A DNA stretch of 64,000 nt from an uncultured Alphaproteobacteria bacterium (GCA_937873445.1 CALMWF010000041.1:1-64000); one strand, 5' to 3'; shown: positions 32,104-42,640, numbered from the stretch's first letter. Numbers and translations are program-made. The notes: generated by a model from the letters alone, not told the origin.

Positions 32104-33339
32104 ATGACCGAAACACGCAGCGTGACAGACGCCCACAGGCCGGGGGCGGAACGGCCAGCCTTTGAGTTCATCGTGCTGGTGGCGCTGCTCACCTCCATGG
32201 TGGCACTGTCCATCGATTCCATGCTGCCCGCCCTCGGCCAGATGGCGGCGGAACTGGGCGCCCCTCACCCGAACGACCGGCAGTTCATTCTGCTCGGCTT
32301 TTTCGCCGGCATGACGCTGGGCACGCTGCTGTTCGGCCCGCTGTCGGACGCGCTGGGCCGCAAGCCCGCCATTCTTGCCGGTCTTGCATTTTTTGCAGCC
32401 GGGGCGGCACTGTGCATCGTCGCGCCCTCCTTTCCGGTGCTCATTGCGGGACGTGCGCTGCAGGGCTTCGGCGCGGCGGGACCGCGCATTGTTTCCATCG
32501 CCATGGTGCGCGACGGCGCCAAAGGCGCGGCCATGGCCCGGGTCATGTCCTTCGTCATGTCGGTGTTCATGCTGGTGCCCATGCTCGCCCCCAGCCTCGG
32601 CCAGTTGATGCTGATGCTGTCGGGCTGGCGCAGCATGTTCGTGCTGTTCATCATCATGGCCGCGCTGGCGGCGCTGTGGCTCACCTTGCGCCAGCGTGAA
32701 ACCCTGCAGCCCGAAAACCGCAGGCCGCTGGCCGCCGCCACTCTTGCGCATGGGGCCTGGCACTTTCTGTCGTCACCGGTGTCGCTGGGCTACACGCTGG
32801 CTTCGGGCGCGCTGTTTGGCGCCTTCACCTGCTATCTCTCCACCTCGCAGCAGATCTTCGTCGAACAGTATCAGCAGGGCCGGCTCTATCCCCTGTGGTT
32901 CGGCGCTCTGGCGCTGGCCATGGCCATCTCCATGCAGGTCAATGCCCGGCTGGTGCGCCATCACCCCATGGAAAGGGTGAGCCGCCTGGCGCTGGCGGCC
33001 TCCATCCTGCTGTCGCTGGTCATGGTCGCCGTCACCCTTGCTGCCCATGGCCATCCGCCGCTCTGGGTGCTGGCGATTTATTTCTTCGGCCTGTTTTTCT
33101 GCAACGGACTGATGTTCGGCAATTTCAACGCCATGGCGCTGGAGGCCATGGGCCACATGGCCGGTCTGGCGGCGGCCCTGTCCGGCACCCTGTCATCATT
33201 TGTGGCGGTGGTTCTGGGCACTCTGGCGGGCCAGTCCTATGACGGCACCATGACCCCCCTCAGCCTGGCCTTTGCGGGTTTCAGTGTGCTGTCGTGGATC
33301 GCGGCGCGCTGGGCGGCGGCGCATCGGCCCGTGAAATAA
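32104..33339 (+). CDS. Bcr/CflA-type multidrug MFS exporter
   Basis: This is a 411-residue inner-membrane protein with 12 predicted helices. It has the major-facilitator motif between helices 2 and 3 (GPLSDALGRKPAILAG) and the drug:H+ antiporter pattern around RALQGFGAAGPRIVSIAMVRD, read in pieces. These identify the 12-helix drug-exporter (Bcr/CflA) subfamily. The gene ends at a strong terminator. Confidence 0.92.
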   Translation: MTETRSVTDAHRPGAERPAFEFIVLVALLTSMVALSIDSMLPALGQMAAELGAPHPNDRQFILLGFFAGMTLGTLLFGPLSDALGRKPAILAGLAFFAAGAALCIVAPSFPVLIAGRALQGFGAAGPRIVSIAMVRDGAKGAAMARVMSFVMSVFMLVPMLAPSLGQLMLMLSGWRSMFVLFIIMAALAALWLTLRQRETLQPENRRPLAAATLAHGAWHFLSSPVSLGYTLASGALFGAFTCYLSTSQQIFVEQYQQGRLYPLWFGALALAMAISMQVNARLVRHHPMERVSRLALAASILLSLVMVAVTLAAHGHPPLWVLAIYFFGLFFCNGLMFGNFNAMALEAMGHMAGLAAALSGTLSSFVAVVLGTLAGQSYDGTMTPLSLAFAGFSVLSWIAARWAAAHRPVK

Positions 33340-33365
33340 AAGCCCCGCCACGAGGGCGGGGCTTT
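33339..33365. terminator. Bidirectional rho-independent terminator
   Basis: AAAGCCCCGCC and GGCGGGGCTTT form an 11-bp perfect stem around ACGAG. A-rich and T-rich flanks allow use in both directions, for the exporter and for the HU gene. Confidence 0.9.
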
Positions 33366-33386
33366 GTCGGGAAAACAGAGAGAAGC

Positions 33387-33680
33387 TTAGATCGCTTCCT
33401 TGACTTCCTTGGCGGCGCGGAAGGCCAGCTTCTTGGAAGCCTTGATCTTGATCTGCTCGCCGGTGAGCGGGTTGCGGCCCAGACGCGCCGGGCGCTTCTT
33501 CACCTGGAAGATGCCAAGGCCGGTGATGCGCACCTTGTTGCCCTTCTTCAGGTTCTTCACGGTCATTTCCACGAAATCGCCGAGAAGGGTGCTCACGGCC
33601 TTCTTGGACATGTCGTGCTTGGCGGCCAGATCGGCGGCCATCTTGGTGAGAGCAACCGTCAAAACCTTTTCGTCAGCCAT
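33387..33680 (-). CDS. HU-family DNA-binding protein
   Basis: This is a 97-residue nucleoid protein. It has the family helix-helix start, the beta-arm signature GLGIFQVKKRPARLGRNPLT (the Pro-containing arm that enters the minor groove), and IKIKASKKLAFRAAKEVKEA at the end. Size and motif fit HU rather than IHF. It bends and compacts DNA. It has its own promoter region upstream (33681-33856) and a strong terminator downstream. Confidence 0.93.
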   Translation of the reverse strand: MADEKVLTVALTKMAADLAAKHDMSKKAVSTLLGDFVEMTVKNLKKGNKVRITGLGIFQVKKRPARLGRNPLTGEQIKIKASKKLAFRAAKEVKEAI

Positions 33681-33856
33681 GTTTATCTCCGTTGGTTACG
33701 AATCAATGCGCCATGGTTAGCGCAAGGCGCGATTCGATAAAACCCTTATTTCTAGCGGCTCTTTTGAATCGCGCCGGAAAAGAGATGGACGAATCAAGGC
33801 GATTTTGAGTCGGGCCGAAGCGAAAGTCGCTTCGTTTGCAGATTCATTTCAATGAT

Positions 33857-35182
33857 TTAGCGCCCGGGCTGCAGACGCTGCGCCGCCGCAACCCGCCCGA
33901 TCAGGGGCAGCAGCGCGGCCAGTTCCGGGCCATGATCGAGCCCCGTCAGCGCCAGACGCAAGGGCATGAACAGTGTTTTGCCCTTGCGCCCGGTGGTTGA
34001 TTTGACTGCCTCGGTCCACGCCTTCCACGTGTCGCCGGTCCAGGGTTCTGATGGCAGCAGGGCCAGGGCTTCGGTCAGGAAAGACCGGTCCTCCGGCGCT
34101 GTCACGTCTGCCACCGGGCCATCAATCACCTGCCGCCAGAGGCCCGCATCGGTCAGCCTTTCAACATTGCCGCGCACCGCCAGCCAGAAGGCCTCGCTCT
34201 CGCCCGGCAGCCGGTCCTTCACCGCCGTCCAGGGCAACAGATGGAGCAGGCGGGCATTGAGGTGGAGGAGTTCTCTTTCGTCAAAGCGGGCCGGTGCGCG
34301 CGACAGCTTGCCGAGATCAAAGCCGGCCACCAGTTCCGAAATGTCCGGACACGGATGAATATTTTCGGAGGTGCCCAGAAGCGCCGCCATGGAAACGACC
34401 GCCATGGGCTCCAGCCCGTCGGCGCGCATGGCGGCGATGGACAATGCCCCCAAGCGCTTGGACAGGCCCTTGCCGTCAGCTCCGGTGAGCAGGCTGTGGT
34501 GGGCATAGGCCGGAACCGCGCCGCCCAGCGCTTCGGTGATCTCGATCTGCACCGCCGTATTCACCACATGGTCTTCGCCGCGGATGACGTGGCTCACCCC
34601 GAAGTCCATGTCATCAATGACCGAGGGCAGGGTGTAGAGATAGGAACCGTCCTCGCGCACCAGCACCGGATCGGAAAGATTGGCGGTGTTGACATGCTGG
34701 GGGCCGCGGATGAGATCGTGCCACTGCACATCGCGGCCATCCAGCCGGAAGCGCCAGTGCGGCCTGCGGCCCTCGGCCTCCAGCCTCGCGCGCTCGGCGT
34801 CGGTGAGCTTCAGCGCCGCCCGGTCATAGATCGGCGGCAGGCCGCGCGCCTGCATGCGCTTGCGCCGCCGTTCCAGTTCGTCTGCCGTTTCATAGCAGGG
34901 ATAAAGCCGCCCGGCGGCGCGCAGGGCGCTTGCCACCGCGGCATAGCGGTCAAATCGCTTCGACTGCCATTCCACCCGTGTTGGCGTGATGCCAAGCCAG
35001 GCCACATCGGCGGCAATACCGTCGGCAAATTCCTGGGTGGAGCGCGCCACATCGGTGTCGTCATAGCGCAGAATGAAGCTGCCGCCCGTCTTCAGCGCAA
35101 ACAGCCAGTTCAGAATGGCGGTGCGCGCATTGCCGATGTGAATGCGGCCGGTGGGCGAGGGCGCGAAGCGGACAACCGTCAT
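33857..35182 (-). CDS. gltX: Glutamate--tRNA ligase
   Basis: This is a class I aminoacyl-tRNA synthetase of 441 residues. The HIGH motif is [20 protein letters not shown] and the KMSKS-like motif is GKGLSKRLG. The C-terminal anticodon-binding domain is present ([20 protein letters not shown], in pieces). It is somewhat shorter than E. coli GltX (471). Many alphaproteobacteria carry two GltX copies with different tRNA preference, and this could be either. It overlaps nadE by 4 bp, forming an operon. Confidence 0.94.
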   Translation of the reverse strand: MTVVRFAPSPTGRIHIGNARTAILNWLFALKTGGSFILRYDDTDVARSTQEFADGIAADVAWLGITPTRVEWQSKRFDRYAAVASALRAAGRLYPCYETADELERRRKRMQARGLPPIYDRAALKLTDAERARLEAEGRRPHWRFRLDGRDVQWHDLIRGPQHVNTANLSDPVLVREDGSYLYTLPSVIDDMDFGVSHVIRGEDHVVNTAVQIEITEALGGAVPAYAHHSLLTGADGKGLSKRLGALSIAAMRADGLEPMAVVSMAALLGTSENIHPCPDISELVAGFDLGKLSRAPARFDERELLHLNARLLHLLPWTAVKDRLPGESEAFWLAVRGNVERLTDAGLWRQVIDGPVADVTAPEDRSFLTEALALLPSEPWTGDTWKAWTEAVKSTTGRKGKTLFMPLRLALTGLDHGPELAALLPLIGRVAAAQRLQPGR

Positions 35183-36816
35183 GATGGATCGCGATAGGCG
35201 TTGGTGATGGGATAGCGCCGGTCGCGGCCGAAATTGCGCCGGGTGATCTTGACGCCGGGGGCCGCCTGACGGCGCTTGTATTCGGCAATGTAGAGCATGT
35301 GCTGAATGCGCCGCACCAGTTTCTCGTCGTGCCCGCGCGCGGCGATTCCGGCCACCGTCTCCTCATTCTCCACCAGCCCCTGCAGGATGTCGTCCAGCAC
35401 CGCATAGGGCGGCAGCGTGTCCTGATCGGTCTGGTTGGGGCGCAGCTCAGCGGTGGGCGCCTTGGTGATGATGCGTTCGGGGATCACCCGGCCCTGACGG
35501 TTGCGCCAGGCCGCCAGACGATAGACCTCGGTCTTGTAGACATCCTTGATGGGATTGTAGCCGCCGTTCATGTCGCCATAGAGCGTGGCATAGCCCACCG
35601 ACATTTCCGACTTGTTGCCGGTGGTCAGCACCATGGCGCCGAACTTGTTGGATATGGCCATGAGAATGACGCCGCGCGCCCGCGACTGGATGTTTTCCTC
35701 GGTCACCCCTTCATTGGTGCCTGCAAACAGCGGCTGAAGGGCCGACAGAAACCCTTCGACCGGCGCTTTGATCGGCACCACATCATAACGCACCCCCAGC
35801 AGACGGGCACATTCCTCGGCATCGGTCAGACTGTCCTTGCTGGTGTATTCATAGGGCAGCATGACGCAATGAACGCGCGCAGCCCCCAGCGCATCCACCG
35901 CCATGGCCGCCACCACGGCGGAATCAATGCCGCCCGAAAGCCCCAGCACCACACCGGGAAAACGGTTCTTGTCGACATAGTCGCGCAGACCCAGAACGCA
36001 GGCCTGCCAGGTTTCCTCCTCCTGTTCGGGAATGCGCGCCTGCTCGCCCTTTTCCATGCGCCAGCCGTGCTTTTCCTTCACCCAGTGGGTGAGCGCCACG
36101 GCCTCCTCGAACATCGGGCACTGCAGGGCGAGCGTCCGGTCGGCATTGAGCACGAAGGAGGCGCCGTCAAACACCAGCTCATCCTGCCCGCCCACCTGAT
36201 TGACATAGGCAAGCGGCAGTCTGGTTTCGGTAACCCGCCCCACCACCAGATTGAGGCGCACGTCATCCTTGTTGCGTTCAAAGGGCGAGCCGTTGGGCGA
36301 CAGCAGGATTTCTGCCCCGGCATCCGCCAGCGTCCTGCACACCGTCTCGGTCCAGATGTCCTCGCAAATGGGCACGCCAAGGCGCACGCCACGGAAATTG
36401 ATCGGCGCCGGCGGCGGCCCGGCATTGAACACGCGCTTTTCGTCAAACACGCCATAGTTCGGCAGATCGGCCTTGTAGCGCAGGGCGGCAATGCGCCCCC
36501 GGTCGAGCAGGGCCACGGCATTGTAAAGATGTTTGCCCTCGCGCCAGGGCAGGCCCATGAGAATGCCGGGACCATCGGCCGTGTCGCGTGCCAGCTCCGT
36601 CACCGCGTCGCGGCAGGCGGTCACAAAGGCCGCCCGCAACACCAGATCCTCCGGCGGATAGCCGCAGATGAAGAGTTCTGGAAACACCACCAGATCAGCA
36701 CCTCTGGCCTGCGCCAGCGCATCCCGCGCCTTGGCCAGGTTCTGGGCAATGGCGCCCACGGTGGGGTTCAACTGGGCAAGGGCGATGGTGAGTCTCTCGG
36801 TCATGGCGAGGGTCAT
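35179..36816 (-). CDS. nadE: Glutamine-dependent NAD+ synthetase
   Basis: NadE amidates nicotinate adenine dinucleotide in the last step of NAD synthesis. The protein has 545 residues from the ATG at 36816, with two domains. The N-terminal nitrilase-type glutaminase has Glu in [15 protein letters not shown], Lys in [16 protein letters not shown] and the nucleophile Cys in GVPICEDIW. The C-terminal ATP-PPase has the [13 protein letters not shown] loop and [21 protein letters not shown] start at 36804 is also possible. The longer frame is unrelated to the family. Confidence 0.95.
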   Translation of the reverse strand: MTLAMTERLTIALAQLNPTVGAIAQNLAKARDALAQARGADLVVFPELFICGYPPEDLVLRAAFVTACRDAVTELARDTADGPGILMGLPWREGKHLYNAVALLDRGRIAALRYKADLPNYGVFDEKRVFNAGPPPAPINFRGVRLGVPICEDIWTETVCRTLADAGAEILLSPNGSPFERNKDDVRLNLVVGRVTETRLPLAYVNQVGGQDELVFDGASFVLNADRTLALQCPMFEEAVALTHWVKEKHGWRMEKGEQARIPEQEEETWQACVLGLRDYVDKNRFPGVVLGLSGGIDSAVVAAMAVDALGAARVHCVMLPYEYTSKDSLTDAEECARLLGVRYDVVPIKAPVEGFLSALQPLFAGTNEGVTEENIQSRARGVILMAISNKFGAMVLTTGNKSEMSVGYATLYGDMNGGYNPIKDVYKTEVYRLAAWRNRQGRVIPERIITKAPTAELRPNQTDQDTLPPYAVLDDILQGLVENEETVAGIAARGHDEKLVRRIQHMLYIAEYKRRQAAPGVKITRRNFGRDRRYPITNAYRDPS

Positions 36817-36884
36817 AGAGCAACTGCCTGTAAAACTGAATGCCCCGCGATTGACGCCAGCAGCCTTTCCGCCCAGAACAGGGC

Positions 36885-38378
36885 ATGGCCGAAACCCTTG
36901 CCCCGTTGCTGCGCCGACAGCCACCGGAAGCTCCGGCGCTGCTGGCGCCGGAGCGCACACCCCTGAGCCATGGCGCCCTGGCGGAGCTGTGCGCGCGGGT
37001 TGAGCAGACGCTGCGCCGCGCCGGGCTGGGCCGGGGCAACCGGCTGGCCATGGTGCTGCCCAACGGGCCGGACATGGCGGCAGCCTTTGTGGCGGTGGCC
37101 AATGCTGTCACCGCCGCCCCCCTGAACCCCGCCTATACCGAGGATGAATTCCGCTTCTACATGGCCGATGCGCGGGCCGATGCACTGCTGACCGATGCGG
37201 CACCATCCCCGGCGCGGCAGGCTGCGGCAGCCCTCGGCCTTCCCGTTATCACCCTGACACCGCGTGACGGCGCTGGTGACTTTGACCTGACCGTGGACCA
37301 GCCCATTGCCCGCCGTCATGACGAGCCGGGACCGGCGCTGGTCATGCACACCTCCGGCACCACGGCGCGGCCCAAGCTGGTGCTGCTCACCGCCGCCAAC
37401 CTGCTGGCCTCGGCAGACAATATCCGCCGCAGCCTGCGGCTGGCGCCCGAAGATCGCGGTCTCACCATCATGCCGCTGTTTCACATCCACGGCCTCATGG
37501 CGGGTGTTCTGGCGCCGCTGGCGGCGGGGGGCTCCATCTTCTGCACACCGGGCTTCAACGCGCTGAAATTCTTTGCCTGGCTCGCCGAGTCGGGAGCCAA
37601 CTGGTACACGGCGGTGCCCACCATGCATCAGGCCATTCTGGCCCGCGCCGGGCGCAATCCTGATGTCATCGCGGCCCATCCGCTGCGCTTCATCCGCTCC
37701 AGTTCAGCCGCGCTGCCCGCGCCGGTCTTTGCCGCGCTGGAACAGACCTTCGCCTGCCCGGTCATCGAGGCCTATGCCATGACCGAGAATGCCCATCAGA
37801 TGACCTCGAACCAGTTGCCCCCCGGCAGCCGCAAGCCCGGCAGCGTGGGCTGTGCCGCCGGTCCGGAAGTGGCGGTGATGGCCGAAGACGGCAGGCTGCT
37901 GCCGCCGGGTGAACTGGGCGAGGTGGTGACGCGCGGGGCCAATGTCACGCCCGGTTATGAGAACAACCCCGCCGCCAACGCCGCCGCCTTCGCCCATGGC
38001 TGGTTCCATACCGGCGATCAGGGGGTGATGGATGAGGAGGGTTTCCTGTGCCTCACCGGCCGCCTCAAGGAACTGATCAACCGGGGCGGCGAGAAGATTT
38101 CACCCCTTGAGGTGGATGCCGTGCTGCTCAGCCACCCGGCAGTGGGCCAGGCACTGACCTTTGCCATGCCCCACGCCAGCCTGGGCGAGGAGGTGGCGGC
38201 CGCCATTGTGCTGCGCGAGGGCCAGACGGTGAGTGAGGGCGCGCTGCAGGAATTTGCCCGCGCCCGCCTTTCCGCCTTCAAGGTGCCGCGCCGCGTTGTC
38301 ATCGTGGATGACATTCCCAAGGGCCCCACCGGCAAATTGCAGCGCATCGGGCTGGCGCAGAAACTGGGGCTGGCATGA
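36885..38378 (+). CDS. Acyl-CoA synthetase (AMP-forming; oxalate--CoA ligase-like)
   Basis: This is a 497-residue ANL-superfamily enzyme. The AMP-binding P-loop is MHTSGTTARPKLVLLT. PLFHIHGLMAGVLAPL, AYAMTENAHQMTSN and the hinge GRLKELINRGGEKISPLE follow. The catalytic Lys lies in PKGPTGKLQRIGL. The HIHG-L and NRGGEKI patterns resemble the fungal/plant Pcs60-type oxalyl-CoA synthetase, but the exact acid is uncertain. The stop overlaps the start of panE (ATGA). Confidence 0.88.
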   Translation: MAETLAPLLRRQPPEAPALLAPERTPLSHGALAELCARVEQTLRRAGLGRGNRLAMVLPNGPDMAAAFVAVANAVTAAPLNPAYTEDEFRFYMADARADALLTDAAPSPARQAAAALGLPVITLTPRDGAGDFDLTVDQPIARRHDEPGPALVMHTSGTTARPKLVLLTAANLLASADNIRRSLRLAPEDRGLTIMPLFHIHGLMAGVLAPLAAGGSIFCTPGFNALKFFAWLAESGANWYTAVPTMHQAILARAGRNPDVIAAHPLRFIRSSSAALPAPVFAALEQTFACPVIEAYAMTENAHQMTSNQLPPGSRKPGSVGCAAGPEVAVMAEDGRLLPPGELGEVVTRGANVTPGYENNPAANAAAFAHGWFHTGDQGVMDEEGFLCLTGRLKELINRGGEKISPLEVDAVLLSHPAVGQALTFAMPHASLGEEVAAAIVLREGQTVSEGALQEFARARLSAFKVPRRVVIVDDIPKGPTGKLQRIGLAQKLGLA

Positions 38379-39361
38379 CCAGGCTGTGCATTTTCGGGGC
38401 AGGGGCCATTGGCGGCGAGATTGCCGCCCGTCTGGCCCGGTCGGGCGACTGCGCGGTTTCGGTGGTGGCGCGCGGTGCCCATCTGGAGGCCATCCGGACG
38501 GGCGGCCTGCGCCTCATCGACGGGGATGATGAATTCACCGTGGCCGTGGCGGCATCAGACGACCCCGCCCGCCTTGGCCCGCAGGATTATGTGATTGTCG
38601 CCACCAAGGCCCATGACATGGCCGCGCTGGTGGAGCCGCTGCAGCCGCTGCTGAAGGCCGACACCGCGCTGGTCTTTGCCCAGAACGGCATTCCCTGGTG
38701 GTATTTCCATGGCCATGGCGGGGCGCTGGAAAACCGCCGCCTGGAAAGCGTTGATCCGGGCGGGGTGCTGTGGGAGCGCCTGGGGCCGGAACGCGCCCTT
38801 GGCACGGTGGTGTGGTTTGCGGCTGTGCTGGTGGCACCGGGGGTGATCCGCCATGCCTATGGTGAGCGCCTGCCGGTGGCGGAACCGCGGGGCGAAAAGA
38901 CGGAGCGCGTGCAGCGCCTGAGCCATCTTCTCAGCCGTGCCGGCTTCAAAAGCCCGGTGAAGCCCGACCTCCGCCCCGAAATCTGGCTGAAGCTCTGGGG
39001 CAATCTGAGCTTCAATCCGGTCAGTGTGTTAACCCAGGGCACGCTGGAACAGCTCGCCGCCGACCCCCATGCCCGCGCAGTCATTGCCGCCATGATGGCC
39101 GAGGCGCAAACCGTGGCCGAGGCGCTGGGCATCCGCTTTCCCGTCTCCATTGCTGAGCGCATTGCCATGGCCGCGCGGGTGGGGGCCCACCGCACCTCCA
39201 TGCTGGAGGACGTGCTGGCCGGACGGCCCACCGAACTGGAGGCCCTGCTGGGCGCGGTTATCGAGTTGGGAAAAGTCACCGAACATGCTACTTCTGCCTT
39301 GAAATTGGTTTACGATCTGGCCAGATTCCGCAGCCGTATGGCGGTCGGCCAGACGGCATGA
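38375..39361 (+). CDS. panE: 2-dehydropantoate 2-reductase family protein
   Basis: This is a 328-residue NADPH-dependent reductase. The Rossmann motif is LCIFGAGAIGGEIAARLA. A catalytic Lys lies in LRPEIWLKLWGNLSFNPVSV with the usual Asn after it. LGIRFPVSIAERI and TSMLEDVLAGRPTELEALLG are typical of the C-terminal ApbA/PanE domain. PanE makes pantoate for CoA, but paralogues act on other 2-oxo acids. The operon with an acyl-CoA synthetase makes either reading possible. Confidence 0.85.
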   Translation: MTRLCIFGAGAIGGEIAARLARSGDCAVSVVARGAHLEAIRTGGLRLIDGDDEFTVAVAASDDPARLGPQDYVIVATKAHDMAALVEPLQPLLKADTALVFAQNGIPWWYFHGHGGALENRRLESVDPGGVLWERLGPERALGTVVWFAAVLVAPGVIRHAYGERLPVAEPRGEKTERVQRLSHLLSRAGFKSPVKPDLRPEIWLKLWGNLSFNPVSVLTQGTLEQLAADPHARAVIAAMMAEAQTVAEALGIRFPVSIAERIAMAARVGAHRTSMLEDVLAGRPTELEALLGAVIELGKVTEHATSALKLVYDLARFRSRMAVGQTA

Positions 39362-39381
39362 TTTGACAATGGAGCAGCACG

Positions 39382-40362
39382 ATGCGTCTCGACAATGAAC
39401 AGCCCAGCGACAACATTCAGGACGAGCGCGGTCGGGGCGGTGGCATCGGCTTTCCGGGCGGCGGCGGCTTCCGCCGGGTCAATATTCCCATCGGTGGCGG
39501 GTCCGGTGGCTTCTCCATGTCGACCATCATCTTCATGGTCATCGCCTATCTGGCTCTGAAATTCCTGTTCGGCATTGATCTGCTGTCCATGTTCAACGGC
39601 GGCGGCATTCCCCTGCCGCGTGAGGTGACCGAACAGATGCAGCTGCCCCAGGGCAATGCCGAGGTCGACAACCCCCAGGCCGACATGCAGGGCGGCGGCA
39701 ATCCGTCCGCCGCCGCAACCGATCAGGGCCGGGAGTTCGTGGCCCGGGTGCTGGGCTCCACCGACCGGGTGTGGACCGGCGTATTCAGCAACATGGGCCG
39801 CGAATATGAAAAGCCCTCCGTGGTGCTGTTCAACGGCTTTGTGCAGTCAGCCTGCGGCCTGGCGCAGTCGGCCATGGGCCCCTTCTATTGCCCGCCGGAT
39901 CACAAGGTTTACATCGACCTGTCCTTCTATCAGGACATGAAGAACAAGCTGGGTGCCCCCGGCGACTTCGCCCAGGCCTATGTCATCGCCCATGAAATCG
40001 GCCATCATGTGCAGAACCTGTTCGGCATCGCCGGCAAGGTGTCGGCGGCGCGCATGCGCGTGTCCGAGGAGGAGGGCAACGACCTTTCCGTGCGCATGGA
40101 GCTTCAGGCCGACTGCTTCGCCGGCCTGTGGGCGGCCCAGGCCGATGCCACCAAGAACATTCTGGAGCAGGGCGACATCGAGGAAGGCATCAACGCGGCC
40201 TCGCAGATCGGTGACGACCGGCTGCAGAAGCGTTCGCAGGGTTATGCCGTGCCGGATACCTTCACCCACGGGTCATCGGCCCAGCGCGTGCGCTGGTTCA
40301 AAACCGGCCTGCAGGCCAAGGACGTGCGCGATTGCGACACCTTCGGCACCGACAATCTGTAA
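39382..40362 (+). CDS. YpfJ-type neutral zinc metallopeptidase
   Basis: This is a 326-residue membrane-anchored protease. A Gly/Arg-rich cytoplasmic N-terminus (GRGGGIGFPGGGGFRRVN) and a hydrophobic segment (STIIFMVIAYLALKFLFGI) precede the peptidase domain. The zinc motif is AYVIAHEIGHHVQNLFG (HExxH form HEIGH), and MELQADCFAGLWA carries the third ligand. The family is widespread but poorly characterised. It starts 20 bp after panE, so it may be co-transcribed. Confidence 0.93.
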   Translation: MRLDNEQPSDNIQDERGRGGGIGFPGGGGFRRVNIPIGGGSGGFSMSTIIFMVIAYLALKFLFGIDLLSMFNGGGIPLPREVTEQMQLPQGNAEVDNPQADMQGGGNPSAAATDQGREFVARVLGSTDRVWTGVFSNMGREYEKPSVVLFNGFVQSACGLAQSAMGPFYCPPDHKVYIDLSFYQDMKNKLGAPGDFAQAYVIAHEIGHHVQNLFGIAGKVSAARMRVSEEEGNDLSVRMELQADCFAGLWAAQADATKNILEQGDIEEGINAASQIGDDRLQKRSQGYAVPDTFTHGSSAQRVRWFKTGLQAKDVRDCDTFGTDNL

Positions 40363-40382
40363 GTCTGTGCAACCCATGAAAT

Positions 40383-40404
40383 AGGGCGCCCGTGCGGGCG
40401 CCCT
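40383..40404 (+). terminator. Hairpin terminator after the metallopeptidase gene
   Basis: AGGGCGCCCG and CGGGCGCCCT form a 10-bp stem with a TG loop. It is followed on the plus strand by GTTGCTTTCTG, a weak T-rich tail. Confidence 0.75.
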
Positions 40405-40429
40405 GTTGCTTTCTGCGCAAGTGCTGCGC

Positions 40430-40723
40430 TCAGGCCTTGTTCATGGCGTTCTTGATCAGGCCCACCACGATCATCAACACGGCGCCGCCAATGCCACCAC
40501 CGGCGAACTGCTGGATGATGGCACCAATGTCGAGGCCGGAAGTGGCTGCTGCTGTGCTGCCACCCAGAAGTGATCCGAGAATCTGGCCGCCGATACCGCC
40601 GCCAAGAATGCCCGAAATGGTGTTGCCAAGCGTGCCCAGGCTTTTTTCCTTGAGCGCGGCACCGGCCGCGTTGCCGCCCAGCGCACCCGCCGCCAGCTGA
40701 ATAAGCAATGATGTAATATCCAT
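40430..40723 (-). CDS. Small glycine-rich membrane protein of unknown function
   Basis: This is a 97-residue protein beginning MDITSLLIQLAAGALGGNAA. It is very rich in Gly, Ala, Ile and Leu, with a C-terminal hydrophobic segment (GGAVLMIVVGLIKNAMNKA). It resembles small alphaproteobacterial inner-membrane proteins of unknown function. I chose the ATG at 40723 because the upstream extension is polar and unlike the rest. Confidence 0.75.
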   Translation of the reverse strand: MDITSLLIQLAAGALGGNAAGAALKEKSLGTLGNTISGILGGGIGGQILGSLLGGSTAAATSGLDIGAIIQQFAGGGIGGAVLMIVVGLIKNAMNKA

Positions 40724-40859
40724 GGAACCCCCGACCTTTGAACTGCAACAATTTGCAGCTGGGTCATTATAGCGTGCCCTGATCTTGGGCAAAGCAAAAT
40801 ATGGGGTGTTGCCGGATCCGCCTTACAACTGGTTGTAGTGATTCGTCGCGCATGCGCCA

Positions 40860-42299
40860 TCAATAGGCGTTTTCGCTTTTCAGCAGGGCAAAGGGTGTTT
40901 TCACCAGAATGGCCAGATCAAGCGCCAGCGACCAGCGGTCGATGTAATCGAGGTCGAATTTCACCCGCTGTTCGATCTTTTCATGGGTGTCGGTTTCGCC
41001 GCGCCAGCCGTTGATCTGGGCCCAGCCGGTAATGCCGGGCTTCACCTTGTGCCGGGCGAAGTAACCCTCCACCACCTGTTCGTAAAGAGCATCCGCAGCC
41101 TTGGCCTGGGTGGCGTGCGGCCGTGGTCCCACCAGCGACAACTCGCCGGTGAGGACATTGAACAGTTGCGGCAGCTCATCAAGCGATGTCTTGCGGATGA
41201 TGCGTCCAACCCGGGTGACGCGCGGATCATCCCTGGTCACCAGCCTCGATGCATGGGCATCGCTCATGTCGGTATACATGGAGCGGAACTTGTACACTTC
41301 GATCAGTTCGTTGTTGAAACCATAGCGCCTCTGCTTGAACAGCACCGGGCCCTTGCTTTCAAGCTTCACCGCCAGCGCCACCGCTGCCATGACCGGCGCC
41401 AGGGCAATGATGGCCAGTGTGGCGATGAGCCGGTCCATGCTTTCCTTGAGAAACAGGTTCCAGCCCGACAGCGGCCGGTCAAACACCGACAAAAGCGGCA
41501 GGTCACCCAGATGACTGTAGGCGCGCGGCGACAGTTTCAGCGCCGAGGACTGGCCGGAAATGCGGATATCGACCGGCAGCTCCCACAGCCGTTTCAGGAT
41601 TTGCAGCAGCCGCTGTTCGGCGGCCATCGGAATGGCGACAATAATGAGATCAACCCGGTTCTGGCGGGCATAGGGGGCCAGGTCGGCAATCTTGCCAAGC
41701 TTGGCATGGCTGTGGATAGAATGCGGGCTGCGGTTGTCGAAGCGGTCGTCAAACAGGCCGACAATGTCGATGTCAAGATCGCGTGAGCCTTCCAGTGTGG
41801 TGATGGCATCCTCGGCCGCCTTGCCGCCCCCGACAATGGCAATGCGCGGCACAAAGCGGCCGGCCCGTTCGGCCGGCACGGCCCAGGCCTGGGCTGCAAA
41901 CCGCGTCACGGGAAAATGGACGGCGACAAGCGCCACCCAGCCCAGAACCCAGCTCTGCGCAGCGCTGCCAAAGGCCGGGCGGCTGAGCAGGAACAGGCCG
42001 AACCCCGCCGCCAGGGCAGCGAGCATCGATTTGGCCGTTACCGCCGCGCCCCGTGTCCAGCGCCGCGGCTCATAAAGGCCAAGGCTGCGGATGATAAACA
42101 CCGTGCCCAGGCTGAGCAGAACCGCCATGAAGCCGATCATCGCGCTAGCGTCGCTGCGCGCCAGCGGCACACTGGCCAGACCCGTGAGCAGACTGCCGCT
42201 GAGCAGCACGGTCATGTCAGCCGCCTTCATCAGCCGTCCTGTGACTTCGCTCTCAATATGCCGTGCCGAGGCTGTCCCTGCTGCCATGTTCGTTCCCAT
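40860..42299 (-). CDS. Undecaprenyl-phosphate hexose-1-phosphate transferase (WcaJ-type)
   Basis: This is a 479-residue polyisoprenyl-phosphate glycosyl-1-phosphate transferase that starts exopolysaccharide repeats. N-terminal membrane helices and a Rossmann-like domain (PRIAIVGGGKAAEDAITTLE) precede the catalytic part. That part has FKESMDRLIATLAIIALAPV, YKFRSMYTDM, the Asp-Glu pair of RKTSLDELPQLFNVLTGE, and SLVGPRPHA. No other polysaccharide genes lie nearby. Confidence 0.93.
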   Translation of the reverse strand: MGTNMAAGTASARHIESEVTGRLMKAADMTVLLSGSLLTGLASVPLARSDASAMIGFMAVLLSLGTVFIIRSLGLYEPRRWTRGAAVTAKSMLAALAAGFGLFLLSRPAFGSAAQSWVLGWVALVAVHFPVTRFAAQAWAVPAERAGRFVPRIAIVGGGKAAEDAITTLEGSRDLDIDIVGLFDDRFDNRSPHSIHSHAKLGKIADLAPYARQNRVDLIIVAIPMAAEQRLLQILKRLWELPVDIRISGQSSALKLSPRAYSHLGDLPLLSVFDRPLSGWNLFLKESMDRLIATLAIIALAPVMAAVALAVKLESKGPVLFKQRRYGFNNELIEVYKFRSMYTDMSDAHASRLVTRDDPRVTRVGRIIRKTSLDELPQLFNVLTGELSLVGPRPHATQAKAADALYEQVVEGYFARHKVKPGITGWAQINGWRGETDTHEKIEQRVKFDLDYIDRWSLALDLAILVKTPFALLKSENAY

Positions 42300-42640
42300 C
42301 CCAATCCAGGGCGGACTCCGCCCCCTTGCCCTGCTCTGGCAGACGGGTCTTTATGGACGGTGAAAATCGCTTTCCGCGGTCAAGGCATCGAGCCGCATGG
42401 TAAATGCCGCACTGCCAGAAATTGCGCCTGCGCCGCTGAGGCCCGGAACCCACAGGGGCAAGGTCAGAGCGCTTCCCCCTTGACCACCCGTCACTTTCCG
42501 GCAAGTCTGGACCATAGAGGGGCACGAAACTGCCCCCAACGAGAACAAACAGTCACTGGCGCCACCGGTGGACTGGAAGCAGGGGCTGTAGCACCGCTTT
42601 CCGTCTGGCCCTAACGCCCCCAACAGGAAGGACGCAAGAC
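42300..42640 (+). promoter_or_regulatory. Upstream region of the aap operon
   Basis: This 341-bp gap separates divergent genes. It must hold the aapJ promoter and that of the sugar transferase. I see no unambiguous -35/-10 pair. An AGGAAGGA ribosome-binding site lies about 10 bp before the aapJ ATG. No repeat or RNA structure stands out. Confidence 0.5.
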